Shown here piece by piece: positions 45,021 through 54,023 of a stretch of DNA of 64,000 nucleotides (position 1 is its first letter; each line of letters opens with the position of its first letter). The stretch comes from Prevotella sp. S7-1-8 (GTDB lineage Bacteria > Bacteroidota > Bacteroidia > Bacteroidales > Bacteroidaceae): NCBI RefSeq assembly GCF_000758925.1, contig NZ_JRNC01000026.1:1-64000 (forward strand), in the 5' to 3' direction. A program made the position numbers and the translations under genes. Under the pieces are notes generated by a model. The model had not been told where the DNA came from and did not search any database. It worked only from the letters and a program-made list of their open reading frames with translations.

Positions 45021-45194
45021 TTAGCGTTTGCGTTCAAAACGTTCTTGCGTTTTTTTGTGTCGCGCGCATGCATCTTTCAGCTGGCAGCCGTCGCACGCGG
45101 AATTAGGTTTGGCGATGGCGCGACAAACGTGGTAAATTGCCATACCAACGCATACGGCAACTATGCTAATTATGATAATATATTGTATGGTCAT
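45021..45194 (-). CDS. small Cys-rich membrane protein (FeoB-associated type)
   Basis: A 57-aa minus-strand gene. It starts MTIQYIIIISIVAVCVGMAI, one membrane helix, followed by YHVCRAIAKP and a C-terminal metal-binding-like NSACDGCQLKDACARHKK, then a basic tail ERFERKR. This is the shape of the FeoB-associated Cys-rich membrane proteins found with ferrous-iron transporters in Bacteroidetes and Firmicutes. No feoA/feoB is in the window, so it is either an orphan or unrelated. A TATCTTTG box lies about 92 nt upstream on the minus strand. Confidence 0.72.
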   Translation of the reverse strand: MTIQYIIIISIVAVCVGMAIYHVCRAIAKPNSACDGCQLKDACARHKKTQERFERKR

Positions 45195-45286
45195 AAAAAA
45201 AACTATAACATAAAAAGCATAAGCAAAAAAAAGTACCGTATCTTAAGAAGACTGACAACTTTCGCCATCAAATTATTCCAATTTTA

Positions 45287-45294
45287 CAAAGATA
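45287..45294 (-). promoter_or_regulatory. -7 box TATCTTTG of the small Cys-rich protein gene
   Basis: Minus-strand TATCTTTG, about 92 nt before the ATG at 45194. The stretch 45295-45609 upstream holds no gene I recognise. Confidence 0.45.
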
Positions 45295-45609
45295 ATGTTT
45301 ATATTGGAAAGCGCCTAAAAATGGGAAAAAGATTTGTTACAGTTGTTTTTTTTTAACGATTAAGGAACCGTTGAGCGTAACTATTCAGCAACAGCCATAC
45401 GCCATATACCGTCCCGCAATGACAGGATGGCGATGACAGCGTTGAGTTGTGACCGGTGATATGCCGCCAGGCACACAAGGGTTGTTTGTCGGCGTGAAAA
45501 ACGGCCAACATTGGATCTTACATTACAAACAAGCATAGAATATCTCAAAAAGAATGGGCTATAGCCTCAACGAAACCATATGGCGTGTTGGAATTTGGCG
45601 CCGAACGAA

Positions 45610-45917
45610 GTGAAAAAAGAGTGAAAAGATATTGACAAACGGTCGCTCGTGTTTCGATTATTCTCAAAATAGTAAGGTGACGAACGAAAATACGGCAGTT
45701 TTGAGAGTTTTCTGTAACGTTCTATGAACCAGAAATTTGTGGGGACAATGCAGAAATATAGGCCAAATAGTTTTTCTTTGCTGTAGTGATTAGTGCTTAA
45801 TGGCTGTGTGATTACCGCTTTGACACGATGCGTTCCAAGCCTCATCGCAACGCCATTACATCCTAAACACAACGCCATAAGATACCAATGGCGTAACGAC
45901 ATTGTAAACATAGGGGC
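45610..45917 (-). repeat. dispersed intergenic element, copy D
   Basis: Fourth copy, tail toward lower coordinates. Block 2 is at 45610-45648 (minus strand GTTTGTCAATATCTTTTCAC), with GAATAATCGAAAC between the blocks. Block 1 is at 45681-45718 (minus strand GAAAACTCTC...CGTATTTTCG). TGCAGAAATATAGGC lies near 45750 and the leader AAATAGTTTTTCTT at 45765. Units start at 45786, 45808, 45830, 45852 and 45874. The fifth reads GCCATAAGATACCAATGG. The copy lies upstream of the Cys-rich gene and downstream of RNase Z. Confidence 0.72.
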
Positions 45918-46031
45918 ATCCAAGCAAAACAAAGGCAAAATTTCAAGTCATTTTTCTGCAGGATGGCCATCATGGAGCGCGCAAGTTTTAGACAATTTAG
46001 TTTACAAAAGGCGCATGGGCATCTTGGCGTC

Positions 46032-46946
46032 CTAAACATCAATGACCAATCCCTCGTTTGCCAAAACCGTATGAGGGAATATCTCTTGCGCCTCTTGCAA
46101 AAGCACTTTCTCGTCTTCGTAACGCGCGCTGAAATGCCCCAGCACGAGTTTGCCGGCGCATGCGTCGCGCGCCACCATGGCCGCTTGCGCGGCCGTGGAG
46201 TGATAGTAGAGCTTGGCGCGTTCCGCCAAACCGCTGTCATAAGTGGCCTCGTGGTATATCGTCGTGCCCCCCTTTACCACCTGCCAGAGCCGTGGCATAT
46301 AGCGCGTGTCGCTACAATAGGCATAACCGCGCGGCTGATCGGATGGCGACACCAGTCGGTCATGGGGTATGATCTCGCCGTCCGGAGTGACCCAGTCGGC
46401 GCCGTTTTTGATATTGGCGATTTGGCTCACAGGTATATTGTAAAAGTCTATCATGTCGCGACGAATGTGCGGCAACATGGGGCTCTCCCTGAAAAGATAG
46501 CCACAGCATGGTATGCGGTGCTGCAACGGGATGGTCTCCACGGTAACGCTGCGGTCTTGATAGACGACAAGTTGACGCTCCGTCTCCACCGCGTGAAACA
46601 CCACGTTAAATTCGAGGCCGGCGCAAAACAGTTTTATCATGGCGTCGAGCATGGGCCCCAAGTCGGCCGGCGCGTACACATGGAGTGGCGCCGTGCGCCC
46701 AAGCATGCCAAAAGTGGAAATGAGCCCTATCAGCCCAAAGCAATGGTCGCCATGCAGGTGGGATATGAAGATGGCTTGTATCTTTGCGAAACCCACATGC
46801 GCCCGGCGCAATTGCACCTGCGTGCCCTCGCCGCAATCCACCATGAAAAATTTTCCGCGCACCTCCACCACTTGCGAAGAGGCGTTATGTTTCAGCGTAG
46901 GCGTGGCGCTTCCACAACCAAGGATATGTATCTTGAAAGGTTCCAT
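46032..46946 (-). CDS. rnz: ribonuclease Z
   Basis: RNase Z removes 3' trailers from tRNA precursors. The 304-aa metallo-beta-lactamase-fold protein starts MEPFKIHILGCGSATPTLKH, has the zinc motif FISHLHGDHCFGL (HxHxDH) near residue 60, the flexible-arm region, and later Asp/His ligands in YCSDTRYMP and LVLGHFSARY. The frame is open for 29 more codons upstream, but those lie before the conserved start, so ATG 46946 is chosen. The next gene upstream ends 25 nt away, so an operon with the lipoprotein and mazG is likely. Confidence 0.94.
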   Translation of the reverse strand: MEPFKIHILGCGSATPTLKHNASSQVVEVRGKFFMVDCGEGTQVQLRRAHVGFAKIQAIFISHLHGDHCFGLIGLISTFGMLGRTAPLHVYAPADLGPMLDAMIKLFCAGLEFNVVFHAVETERQLVVYQDRSVTVETIPLQHRIPCCGYLFRESPMLPHIRRDMIDFYNIPVSQIANIKNGADWVTPDGEIIPHDRLVSPSDQPRGYAYCSDTRYMPRLWQVVKGGTTIYHEATYDSGLAERAKLYYHSTAAQAAMVARDACAGKLVLGHFSARYEDEKVLLQEAQEIFPHTVLANEGLVIDV

Positions 46947-46971
46947 ACGGGCGCTCAAGGCACAAATGGCG

Positions 46972-47553
46972 TCATGGCCGCTTGAAAGTGAAGATGCCCT
47001 GCTTGTTTTCAAGGTAGAGCGAGTCTTTTCCAAGCTTCACGATATCAAAGGTGTCCTTGTTTAACAACAGTTGTCCGTTCAGTATTTTCCAGCTGGTCCA
47101 AGGATTTGACTCGGCCTTGACATTCGACCTGACGGTGCCATCTTCGAGGATGTCAAAGTTTTTGTCCAAGCTTATCCACTTGCCAAGGAGCGTGGTGATA
47201 TTGACCACTTTCTTGGCCACCCGCTCGTTATCCGGGCCCTTGCCCTCTATCACCGCGAGCCTGTCGCCCACCAACAAGCCTCCCTGCACGTCTTGCTGGC
47301 CGTCCGCGCTCTCAAGAATCATGTATTGCAGGCTGTCGCCCGCGTCGGTGATAAGTTCCAAAGAGTGCATGGCCGTGCCCTCGCCGCATGTGCCATAGAC
47401 GGTGGTGTCTATCGCGGCGTTGTCCGCTTGGAGCGTATCGGCAGGCTTCCGGGCGTTTTTTTTGGAGCCAAATTGGCAACTCCCTAACGCGAATAACGCC
47501 CCAAACAAAATTGCGGCAAAACTAAATTTTGCCTTAAAATAATATGTTCTCAT
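46972..47553 (-). CDS. lipocalin-like lipoprotein
   Basis: This 193-aa lipoprotein has a signal ending LFALGSC with Cys26, then a polar linker. The C-terminal half shows the short-strand pattern of Bacteroidetes lipocalin-like domains: LLGKWISLDKNFDILEDGTV, SWKILNGQLLLNKDTFDIV and DSLYLENKQGIFTF. The ligand is unknown. The ATG overlaps the mazG stop region by 4 nt (ATGA), which indicates translational coupling. Confidence 0.8.
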   Translation of the reverse strand: MRTYYFKAKFSFAAILFGALFALGSCQFGSKKNARKPADTLQADNAAIDTTVYGTCGEGTAMHSLELITDAGDSLQYMILESADGQQDVQGGLLVGDRLAVIEGKGPDNERVAKKVVNITTLLGKWISLDKNFDILEDGTVRSNVKAESNPWTSWKILNGQLLLNKDTFDIVKLGKDSLYLENKQGIFTFKRP

Positions 47554-48464
47554 ATCTCGTCATTGTTATTTTCATGCAGTTTGGCCTCATTCCAGAGAGT
47601 GTCCATCTCCGCCAATGTCACCTCTCCCATCTGTCGCCCCGAGGCCTTCACCTTGCGCTCCACATAGTTGAACCGGCTGACAAACTTGCGATTGGTACGC
47701 TCCAAGGCGTTGTCAGGGTTAAGATGGTATAGCCGCGCCGCGTTGACAACGCTGAAAATGAAGTCGCCAAGCTCGCTCTCCGATCGCTCCGCGTCCTCTT
47801 TGCCCAGTTCCGTTTCCAACTCGCTAAGCTCCTCGCGCACCTTATCCCACACGTCCTCGCGTTTTTCCCAGTCGAAGCCCACATTGCGAGCCTTGTCCTG
47901 AATGCGGTACGCTTTGATCATCGATGGCAAGGCTTGGGGCACGCCGCTCAGCACGCTCGCGTTGCCATCGCGCTCTCGCTGCTTGACTTGCTCCCACGTT
48001 CGCTCCACCTGCCCGGCAGTCTCCGGAGTGTCGCCTGTCGCGGTCTCGTCAGCCTTGTAGACCACTTGGCCTTGGCCGTTGATTTTCATGTCAGGATTGG
48101 AAACGCCGAAAGGCTCATTGTCTATTCCCCAATCACCACTTGACTCGCGCCAGTCTATAAACGGATGGCGAAACATTAGTTTGTCGGCTTCGTGGTCGCA
48201 GACATCGGCTATGTCGAACGAACGGCTCTCGTCGCCTATGAGCGAGTAGAACATGACATGCTCCATCACGTCGCCGAGCTCTTTCATAATCTCCCGGCTA
48301 TCGTGCTTGGACAGCGCGTCGGCAAGTTCGTAAACCTCCTCGATAGTGTTGGGCCTAAGGCTGTCCAAAGTTTGCTTTCTGTCCCAAGGACATTCTTTGC
48401 GCAAGCGGTATTGCACGTCGAGCAGCCGTCCGAAAGCTGCCAACATTTCTTCTCGTGTATGCAC
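47550..48464 (-). CDS. mazG: nucleoside triphosphate pyrophosphohydrolase MazG
   Basis: MazG hydrolyses NTPs and dNTPs to monophosphates and protects against damaged nucleotides. Two MazG-type helical domains are visible: LRKECPWDRKQTLDSLRPNT with EEVYELADAL and KELGDVMEHVMFYS, and later IQDKARNVGFDWEKREDVWD with ELSELETEL and ESELGDFIFSVVNAARLY. At 304 aa it is about 40 residues longer than the common form. The excess lies between HPFIDWR and WEQVKQRERDG (about residues 105-150). It shares an operon with the lipoprotein and RNase Z. Confidence 0.94.
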   Translation of the reverse strand: MHTREEMLAAFGRLLDVQYRLRKECPWDRKQTLDSLRPNTIEEVYELADALSKHDSREIMKELGDVMEHVMFYSLIGDESRSFDIADVCDHEADKLMFRHPFIDWRESSGDWGIDNEPFGVSNPDMKINGQGQVVYKADETATGDTPETAGQVERTWEQVKQRERDGNASVLSGVPQALPSMIKAYRIQDKARNVGFDWEKREDVWDKVREELSELETELGKEDAERSESELGDFIFSVVNAARLYHLNPDNALERTNRKFVSRFNYVERKVKASGRQMGEVTLAEMDTLWNEAKLHENNNDEI

Positions 48465-48479
48465 TTTAAGTATCTTTTT

Positions 48480-48525
48480 AATGCAAAGTTACGGCTTTTA
48501 GGTGGATAATTCGTAACTTTGCATT
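48480..48525. promoter_or_regulatory. symmetric divergent promoters of mazG and valS
   Basis: A 14-bp perfect inverted repeat (48480-48493 with 48512-48525) puts TAACTTTG on the minus strand at 48484-48491 for mazG and on the plus strand at 48514-48521 for valS. The two -7 boxes are mirror images separated by 22 nt. Confidence 0.65.
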
Positions 48526-48565
48526 GTTTTTATACGAATAAATCAGATACATAAGACGTTCATCA

Positions 48566-51259
48566 ATGGAAATAGCAAGCAAGTATGACCCTCAAGAGGT
48601 AGAGTCAAAATGGTATGAGTATTGGCTAAAGAATAAACTTTTCAGTTCCAAGCCCGACGGGCGCGAGCCTTACACCGTCGTCATTCCGCCTCCCAACGTC
48701 ACAGGCGTGCTTCACATGGGACACATGCTGAACAATACGATACAAGACATTTTGGTGCGCAGGGCGCGCATGGAGGGCAAGAACGCTTGCTGGGTTCCCG
48801 GCACGGACCATGCCTCTATCGCCACCGAGGCCAAGGTGGTGGGCAAGCTCGCGCAACAGGGCATCAAAAAAACCGATATCTCTCGCGACGAGTTTCTGAA
48901 GCACGCGTGGGAGTGGACGCATGAGCACGGTGGCATAATATTGAAGCAACTGCGAAAGTTGGGATGCTCGTGCGATTGGGACCGTACAGCTTTTACCATG
49001 GACGAGACACGCTCGGAAAGTGTCATCAATGTATTTGTGGACTTATATAAGAAAGGGTTGATATATCGTGGCGTGCGTATGGTGAACTGGGATCCGCAGG
49101 CGCAAACGGCCCTCTCTGACGAGGAAGTAATCTATAAAGATGAGCATTCCAAGCTGTTCTATTTGAAATACTATGTCGCCCAAGAGGACCAAGCCAGCGT
49201 GAAACGGCTCGACGAAGGTAACGTGATACACCAAGACGGCAAGGGATATTACGCCGTGGTGGCCACCACACGGCCCGAGACCATCATGGGCGACACGGCT
49301 ATGTGCATCAATCCGGACGACATCAAGAACACTTGGCTACGTGGCAAGCACGTGGTGGTGCCTTTGGTGAATCGCGTCATTCAAGTGATCGAAGATGATT
49401 ATGTGGACATTCAGTTTGGAACAGGGTGCCTCAAGGTGACCCCAGCGCACGACACCAACGACCATGCCTTGGGATTGAAGCACGGATTGGAGACCATCGA
49501 TATCTTTAACGATGACGGCACTATCTCCGAGGCGGCCGGCCTCTACGTAGGGCAAGACCGCATGGAGGTGAGAGAGCAAATCTCAAAGGACCTTCAGGCA
49601 GCCCAACTGATGGAAAAGATAGAGGACTACGACAACAAGGTGGGTTTCTCGGAGCGCACCAAGGTGCCCATAGAGCCCAAACTCTCGACGCAGTGGTTTC
49701 TCAAGATGGGTCATTTCGCCGACATCGCCCTCGAGCCGGTGATGAGCGACGAGATAGAGTTTTATCCCAAGAAATACAAAAACACCTATCGCCATTGGCT
49801 TGAGAACATCAAGGATTGGTGCATCTCAAGGCAGTTGTGGTGGGGGCATCGCATACCGGCTTACCATTTCAAGGACGCGTCGGGCAAAAACGCGTTCGTG
49901 GTGGCCAAGAGCGCGGAGGAGGCCTTGGAGCAAGCCAAGAGGCAAAACCCGGCGCTGACGGCCAATGACTTGACGCAAGAGAGCGACTGTCTTGACACAT
50001 GGTTCTCGTCTTGGTTGTGGCCTATCTCGGTGTTTGACGGCATAAATCATCCGGACAACGAGGAGATAAAATACTATTATCCAACCTCAGACTTGGTGAC
50101 CGGCCCAGACATAATCTTCTTCTGGGTGGCCCGAATGATCATGGCAGGCTATGAGTATCGAGGCACTTTCCCATTCAAGCACGTTTACTTCACGGGTATT
50201 GTGCGAGACAATCTCGGCCGCAAAATGAGCAAGAGCCTTGGCAACTCGCCCGACCCATTGAAGCTCATCGATAAATATGGAGCCGATGGCGTGCGCATGG
50301 GCATGATGCTCTCGGCGCCCGCCGGCAATGACATACTGTTCGATGAAACGCTTTGCGAACAGGGCAGAAACTTCAACAACAAGATATGGAACGCCTTTCG
50401 ATTGGTGCGTGGATGGCAGGCCGCCGACATGGAACAGCCCAAGGCGTGCAACCTCGCGGTGGCATGGTTTGACGCAAAGTTGCGAGAAGCGAACGCCACG
50501 CTGGCCGACCAATTCAAAAATTACCGCATATCCGAGGCACTAATGACCGTGTATCGCTTGTTCTGGGACGAGTTCTCGAGTTGGTATTTGGAAATGGTGA
50601 AACCAGAATACGGCAAGCCCATTGACAAGGTGACCTACGAGGCTACATTGGATTTCTTTGAGAACCTGCTCAAAATGCTCCATCCTTTCATGCCCTTTAT
50701 CACCGAGGAGCTGTGGCAACACATCTTTGACCGCAAAAACGGGGAGAGCGTCATGGACGCCACGATGGCCATAGGCACCCCTCGCCCCACCGACCACGAC
50801 CTGTGCGCTGACATGGAATGTGTGAAACAAGTGGTTTCGGGGGTGCGCACCGTGCGAAACCAGAAGAACATAGCGCAAAAAGAACGGCTCGAGCTGCAGG
50901 CTGTGGGGCGCAACCATTACGAGGCCTACAACAGCGTTATCGCCAAGATGGGAAACGTGAGCGACATCAAAGTGGTGAGCGACAAAGCCGCGGACAGCAG
51001 CGCTTTCATGGTAGGCACACACGAGTTTGCCGTGCCAGTAGGCAACCTTATAGACGTGAACGCCGAGATTGAGAAACAGGAAAAAGAACTGAAACACTTG
51101 GAAGGGTTCCTAATGGGCATCAAGAAAAAACTGGCTAACGACAAGTTTGTGGCTCACGCCCCTGCCGATGTAGTGGCGCGCGAACGCAAGAAACAAAGCG
51201 ACTCGGAGAAGAAAATAGCAATGCTTAAAGAGTCGATCGCGGCCCTTGAAAAAGCATGA
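48566..51259 (+). CDS. valS: valine--tRNA ligase
   Basis: ValRS charges tRNA-Val and edits mischarged threonine. The 897-aa protein has the class I HIGH motif as [14 protein letters not shown] near residue 45, the CP1 editing domain ([19 protein letters not shown]), KMSKS as [14 protein letters not shown] near residue 555, the anticodon-binding helical domain and a C-terminal coiled coil ([20 protein letters not shown]). All are present and full length. The clostripain-like gene starts 1 nt after its stop. Confidence 0.97.
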   Translation: MEIASKYDPQEVESKWYEYWLKNKLFSSKPDGREPYTVVIPPPNVTGVLHMGHMLNNTIQDILVRRARMEGKNACWVPGTDHASIATEAKVVGKLAQQGIKKTDISRDEFLKHAWEWTHEHGGIILKQLRKLGCSCDWDRTAFTMDETRSESVINVFVDLYKKGLIYRGVRMVNWDPQAQTALSDEEVIYKDEHSKLFYLKYYVAQEDQASVKRLDEGNVIHQDGKGYYAVVATTRPETIMGDTAMCINPDDIKNTWLRGKHVVVPLVNRVIQVIEDDYVDIQFGTGCLKVTPAHDTNDHALGLKHGLETIDIFNDDGTISEAAGLYVGQDRMEVREQISKDLQAAQLMEKIEDYDNKVGFSERTKVPIEPKLSTQWFLKMGHFADIALEPVMSDEIEFYPKKYKNTYRHWLENIKDWCISRQLWWGHRIPAYHFKDASGKNAFVVAKSAEEALEQAKRQNPALTANDLTQESDCLDTWFSSWLWPISVFDGINHPDNEEIKYYYPTSDLVTGPDIIFFWVARMIMAGYEYRGTFPFKHVYFTGIVRDNLGRKMSKSLGNSPDPLKLIDKYGADGVRMGMMLSAPAGNDILFDETLCEQGRNFNNKIWNAFRLVRGWQAADMEQPKACNLAVAWFDAKLREANATLADQFKNYRISEALMTVYRLFWDEFSSWYLEMVKPEYGKPIDKVTYEATLDFFENLLKMLHPFMPFITEELWQHIFDRKNGESVMDATMAIGTPRPTDHDLCADMECVKQVVSGVRTVRNQKNIAQKERLELQAVGRNHYEAYNSVIAKMGNVSDIKVVSDKAADSSAFMVGTHEFAVPVGNLIDVNAEIEKQEKELKHLEGFLMGIKKKLANDKFVAHAPADVVARERKKQSDSEKKIAMLKESIAALEKA

Positions 51260-51260
51260 A

Positions 51261-52505
51261 ATGAGAAAAATCATCCATATTCTCCTATTTTGGGTTGTCA
51301 CAAGCACGGTGTTTACGGCATGCGGCAGCGACGACCCCATGGACATCAACGAGGTGAATAAGCAAACCGTGTTGGTGTTCATGCCGTGGTCGGGCAGTCA
51401 AACCAGCGCAGGACTGTACGGAATATTCCTTGAAAACTTGGACAGCATAGAAGGAAGCATCGTCAAGAACAAAGGAATGACAGGCCGATTGATGGTATTT
51501 ATCAGCAGGTCGGCCACCCAATCAGAGCTTTATGAGGTGAAATACGAGAACAAACAGATAACGCACAAAAACGTCAAGACGTATACGGGCACCGATTATA
51601 CCACGCCGGCCGGCATCGCGCAGATACTCAACGACGTGAAGGCTAACGCCTACGCGCTCAACTATGCCATGATGATTGGGTGTCACGGATGTGGCTGGAC
51701 TTATAAAAGCGACTGGGAAAGCTACCCCTATCAAGCCAAGAAACATGTATGGGTAGAGGCTCCGCAAGCCAAGCGTATGCCGTCAAGCGGTCATCAACCA
51801 AGCCGCTATCCCACTACAAGATTTTTCGGAAGTGTGTCAAGCATGGCCAATGCCATAGACATAACAGACCTTGCCGCAGGCATTCAGAACGCTGGAATGA
51901 AGATGCAGTTTATCTTGTTTGACGACTGTTACATGGCTAATGTTGAGACCGCTTACGAATTACGCAATGCCACCAACTTTTTAATAGGCTCTACCTCGGA
52001 AGTGATGGCTCAAGGCATGCCGTATCAAGCCATTTGGAAATCATTGGCCAATGCCACGCCAGCCTACGCCGAGGTGGTCTCTGCCTTTCACGATTATTAT
52101 TCAAAATACACCTACCCTTATGGCGCGCTTAGCGCTGTGGACTGTCGGGAGCTGGAGGCTTTGGGCACCATCATGCGCGAAATAAACAAACGGTACACTT
52201 TGAACGAAGCGTTAATGGACAGCTTGCAGGTGTTGGATGGATTTAAAACGCCCATTTTTTACGATTTAGGCGACTATGTAACACGCCTTTGCGACAACCC
52301 TAATCTGCGAAGTGATTTTCGCGCCACAATGGACAGGGTGGTAAGAGCCAAATCGAACACAGGCACGCTTTATTCTTTTTTATATTGGGAGCCAGTGAAA
52401 ATAAAAGTGAAATCCTACTCAGGACTGACCATATCAGATCCAAGTAGGAACTCGGTTGCCACCAAGGGGCGACGGAAAACCAGCTGGTGGAAAGCCACAC
52501 ACTAA
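51261..52505 (+). CDS. clostripain-family (C11) cysteine peptidase lipoprotein
   Basis: This 414-aa secreted lipoprotein has a signal with lipobox TVFTACG (Cys21). The C11 catalytic His lies in MMIGCHGCGWTYKSD and the catalytic Cys in ILFDDCYMANVETAYELR, followed by FLIGSTSEVMAQGMPY, typical of the family. C11 peptidases cleave after Arg or Lys. The substrate is unknown. ATG 51261 is chosen over the TTG at 51246, which lies inside valS. Its end faces the DUF2461 gene 3 nt away. Confidence 0.9.
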   Translation: MRKIIHILLFWVVTSTVFTACGSDDPMDINEVNKQTVLVFMPWSGSQTSAGLYGIFLENLDSIEGSIVKNKGMTGRLMVFISRSATQSELYEVKYENKQITHKNVKTYTGTDYTTPAGIAQILNDVKANAYALNYAMMIGCHGCGWTYKSDWESYPYQAKKHVWVEAPQAKRMPSSGHQPSRYPTTRFFGSVSSMANAIDITDLAAGIQNAGMKMQFILFDDCYMANVETAYELRNATNFLIGSTSEVMAQGMPYQAIWKSLANATPAYAEVVSAFHDYYSKYTYPYGALSAVDCRELEALGTIMREINKRYTLNEALMDSLQVLDGFKTPIFYDLGDYVTRLCDNPNLRSDFRATMDRVVRAKSNTGTLYSFLYWEPVKIKVKSYSGLTISDPSRNSVATKGRRKTSWWKATH

Positions 52506-52508
52506 GCG

Positions 52509-53219
52509 TCACTCATAATCGTCAATGACACTGTTGGTGAAGTCCATCATTGGCTTGGCCACCTCGAAGAGCCTAACCATCCGTTTTGGCCATGCGTCTC
52601 CCTCAAAAAAATCGTCCGGAACGACTTGCCAAGCGCAGTAGTCTTTCATGCGCAGATACTGTATAAACTCATAGTCGGCGGGGAAATCGCGCGGCGACGT
52701 CTTAAGATGCGCAAGGCCGAAGCCTTTAGGATCGATGTGGTCATCACTCCAATCACCCTCGCCAGCATAACCAAAACATTTTACGAAACGCTCGTTTTCC
52801 ACGCGCTCGCGCCATTCGTCGATATTGCCCATAATCTCATTTCGCATAGCGGTCAATATGTTGGTGGGCAACCAATAGGCCCCAACGGCCAAAAGGCAAC
52901 GGTTGGGTTGTAAGTGCAGGTAATAGCCAGCGTGCAAATTTTTCTTGCCATGCGCCGATATATAAGCGCCAAAATGTCGCTTATAAGGCGACTTGTCGGG
53001 CGAAAAACGTGTGTCGCGATAAAAACGGTAGGTGCAGTCCTTAACCGTAAGATGGGCCACCGAGTGATCTAAAACGCTGATAGCGGCAATGGCTTTTGCC
53101 ACGCCATCCTCAAACGATTGGCGCGCCTCCATGTATTCTTCTTGATGCTCCTTATACCACTCTCGGTTGTTGTTGGCAGTGATGTCTGATAGAAACTGTA
53201 GTATTTTCTTTGTTTTCAT
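52509..53219 (-). CDS. DUF2461 (TIGR02453) family protein
   Basis: This 236-aa protein is recognisable by LQFLSDITANNNREWYKEHQ at the N-terminus, YRFYRDTRFSPDKSPYKRHF near residue 65 and GYYLHLQPNRCLLAVGAYWL. The family is widespread and has no established activity. It lies 3 nt before nth on the same strand and convergent with the clostripain-like gene. Confidence 0.9.
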   Translation of the reverse strand: MKTKKILQFLSDITANNNREWYKEHQEEYMEARQSFEDGVAKAIAAISVLDHSVAHLTVKDCTYRFYRDTRFSPDKSPYKRHFGAYISAHGKKNLHAGYYLHLQPNRCLLAVGAYWLPTNILTAMRNEIMGNIDEWRERVENERFVKCFGYAGEGDWSDDHIDPKGFGLAHLKTSPRDFPADYEFIQYLRMKDYCAWQVVPDDFFEGDAWPKRMVRLFEVAKPMMDFTNSVIDDYE

Positions 53220-53222
53220 CGT

Positions 53223-53873
53223 TTATTGTAGTTTACTTCCTTCCAGCCGTTTGGGGCAAAACGCATCAAACGGGCATACTTCGCATTTAGGCTTCGCGCT
53301 TTGACAAACGTAGCGTCCGTGCAGCAACAGCCAATGATGAGCGTTGGGAATATCCTCGCGAGGAATGTCACGCATGAGGCATAGCTCCACTTTCAACGGG
53401 GTGTTGGCCGTCTTGGGTACCAAGCCCAAACGATGAGCCACACGAAATACATGTGTATCGACCGCCATGGCGGCCTTGCCAAACCACACGGCCATTAACA
53501 CGTTGGCCGTCTTTCGACCTACACCGGGCAACTTGACCAACTCTTTCGGATCGGAGGGCAGCACGCCATCATAGTCAGATTCTATCATGCGGGCCATCTC
53601 AACAAGATGCCTTGACTTGGCGTTGGGATAGCTCACCGAACGGATATACTCATAAATGTCTTCAGGCTCAGCTTGCGCCATCTCTCCGGATGTGGGGTAA
53701 CGACGAAACAACGCAGGGGTAACCTCGTTAATTCGCTTGTCGGTGCACTGCGCGGACAGCAACGTGGCACATAACAATTGGAACGCGGAACCAAACTGTA
53801 GCTCTGTTCCCACTATGGGTTTGCGCTCCTTGAAATAAGCCAACACCTGTTGGTACCTATCCTTTTTTTTCAT
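53223..53873 (-). CDS. nth: endonuclease III
   Basis: Nth is a DNA glycosylase/AP lyase that removes oxidised pyrimidines. The 216-aa protein carries the helix-hairpin-helix with catalytic Lys in LPGVGRKTANVLMAVWFG (near residue 119), catalytic Asp in AVDTHVFRVAHRLGL, and the [4Fe-4S] cysteines in CQSAKPKCEVCPFDAFC at the C-terminus. The set is complete. It probably forms a two-gene unit with the DUF2461 gene. Confidence 0.96.
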   Translation of the reverse strand: MKKKDRYQQVLAYFKERKPIVGTELQFGSAFQLLCATLLSAQCTDKRINEVTPALFRRYPTSGEMAQAEPEDIYEYIRSVSYPNAKSRHLVEMARMIESDYDGVLPSDPKELVKLPGVGRKTANVLMAVWFGKAAMAVDTHVFRVAHRLGLVPKTANTPLKVELCLMRDIPREDIPNAHHWLLLHGRYVCQSAKPKCEVCPFDAFCPKRLEGSKLQ

Positions 53874-53933
53874 GCTATTTTCTATGTTTTCCGGTTGCCG
53901 CTATCGCCACAAATGGCAATATCGCCATATTAT

Positions 53934-54001
53934 AAAAAAAAGAGGAGACGCCACAAGAGACATCGCGCGCCGTAAGCGACATGACATACATGGCATCTCC
54001 C
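53934..54001 (-). terminator. intrinsic terminator of htpG
   Basis: On the minus strand GGAGATGCCA pairs with TGGCGTCTCC across a 37-nt loop that can itself pair, followed by TCTTTTTTTT. It begins about 23 nt after the htpG stop. Confidence 0.75.
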
Positions 54002-54023
54002 CTTTATAGCAATGAGCGCCTAA

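Noticed and set aside
9845-45917. CRISPR array as explanation for the 22-nt arrays
   Set aside because: There is no constant repeat alternating with variable spacers. Units are contiguous, always five, and no cas gene is in the window.
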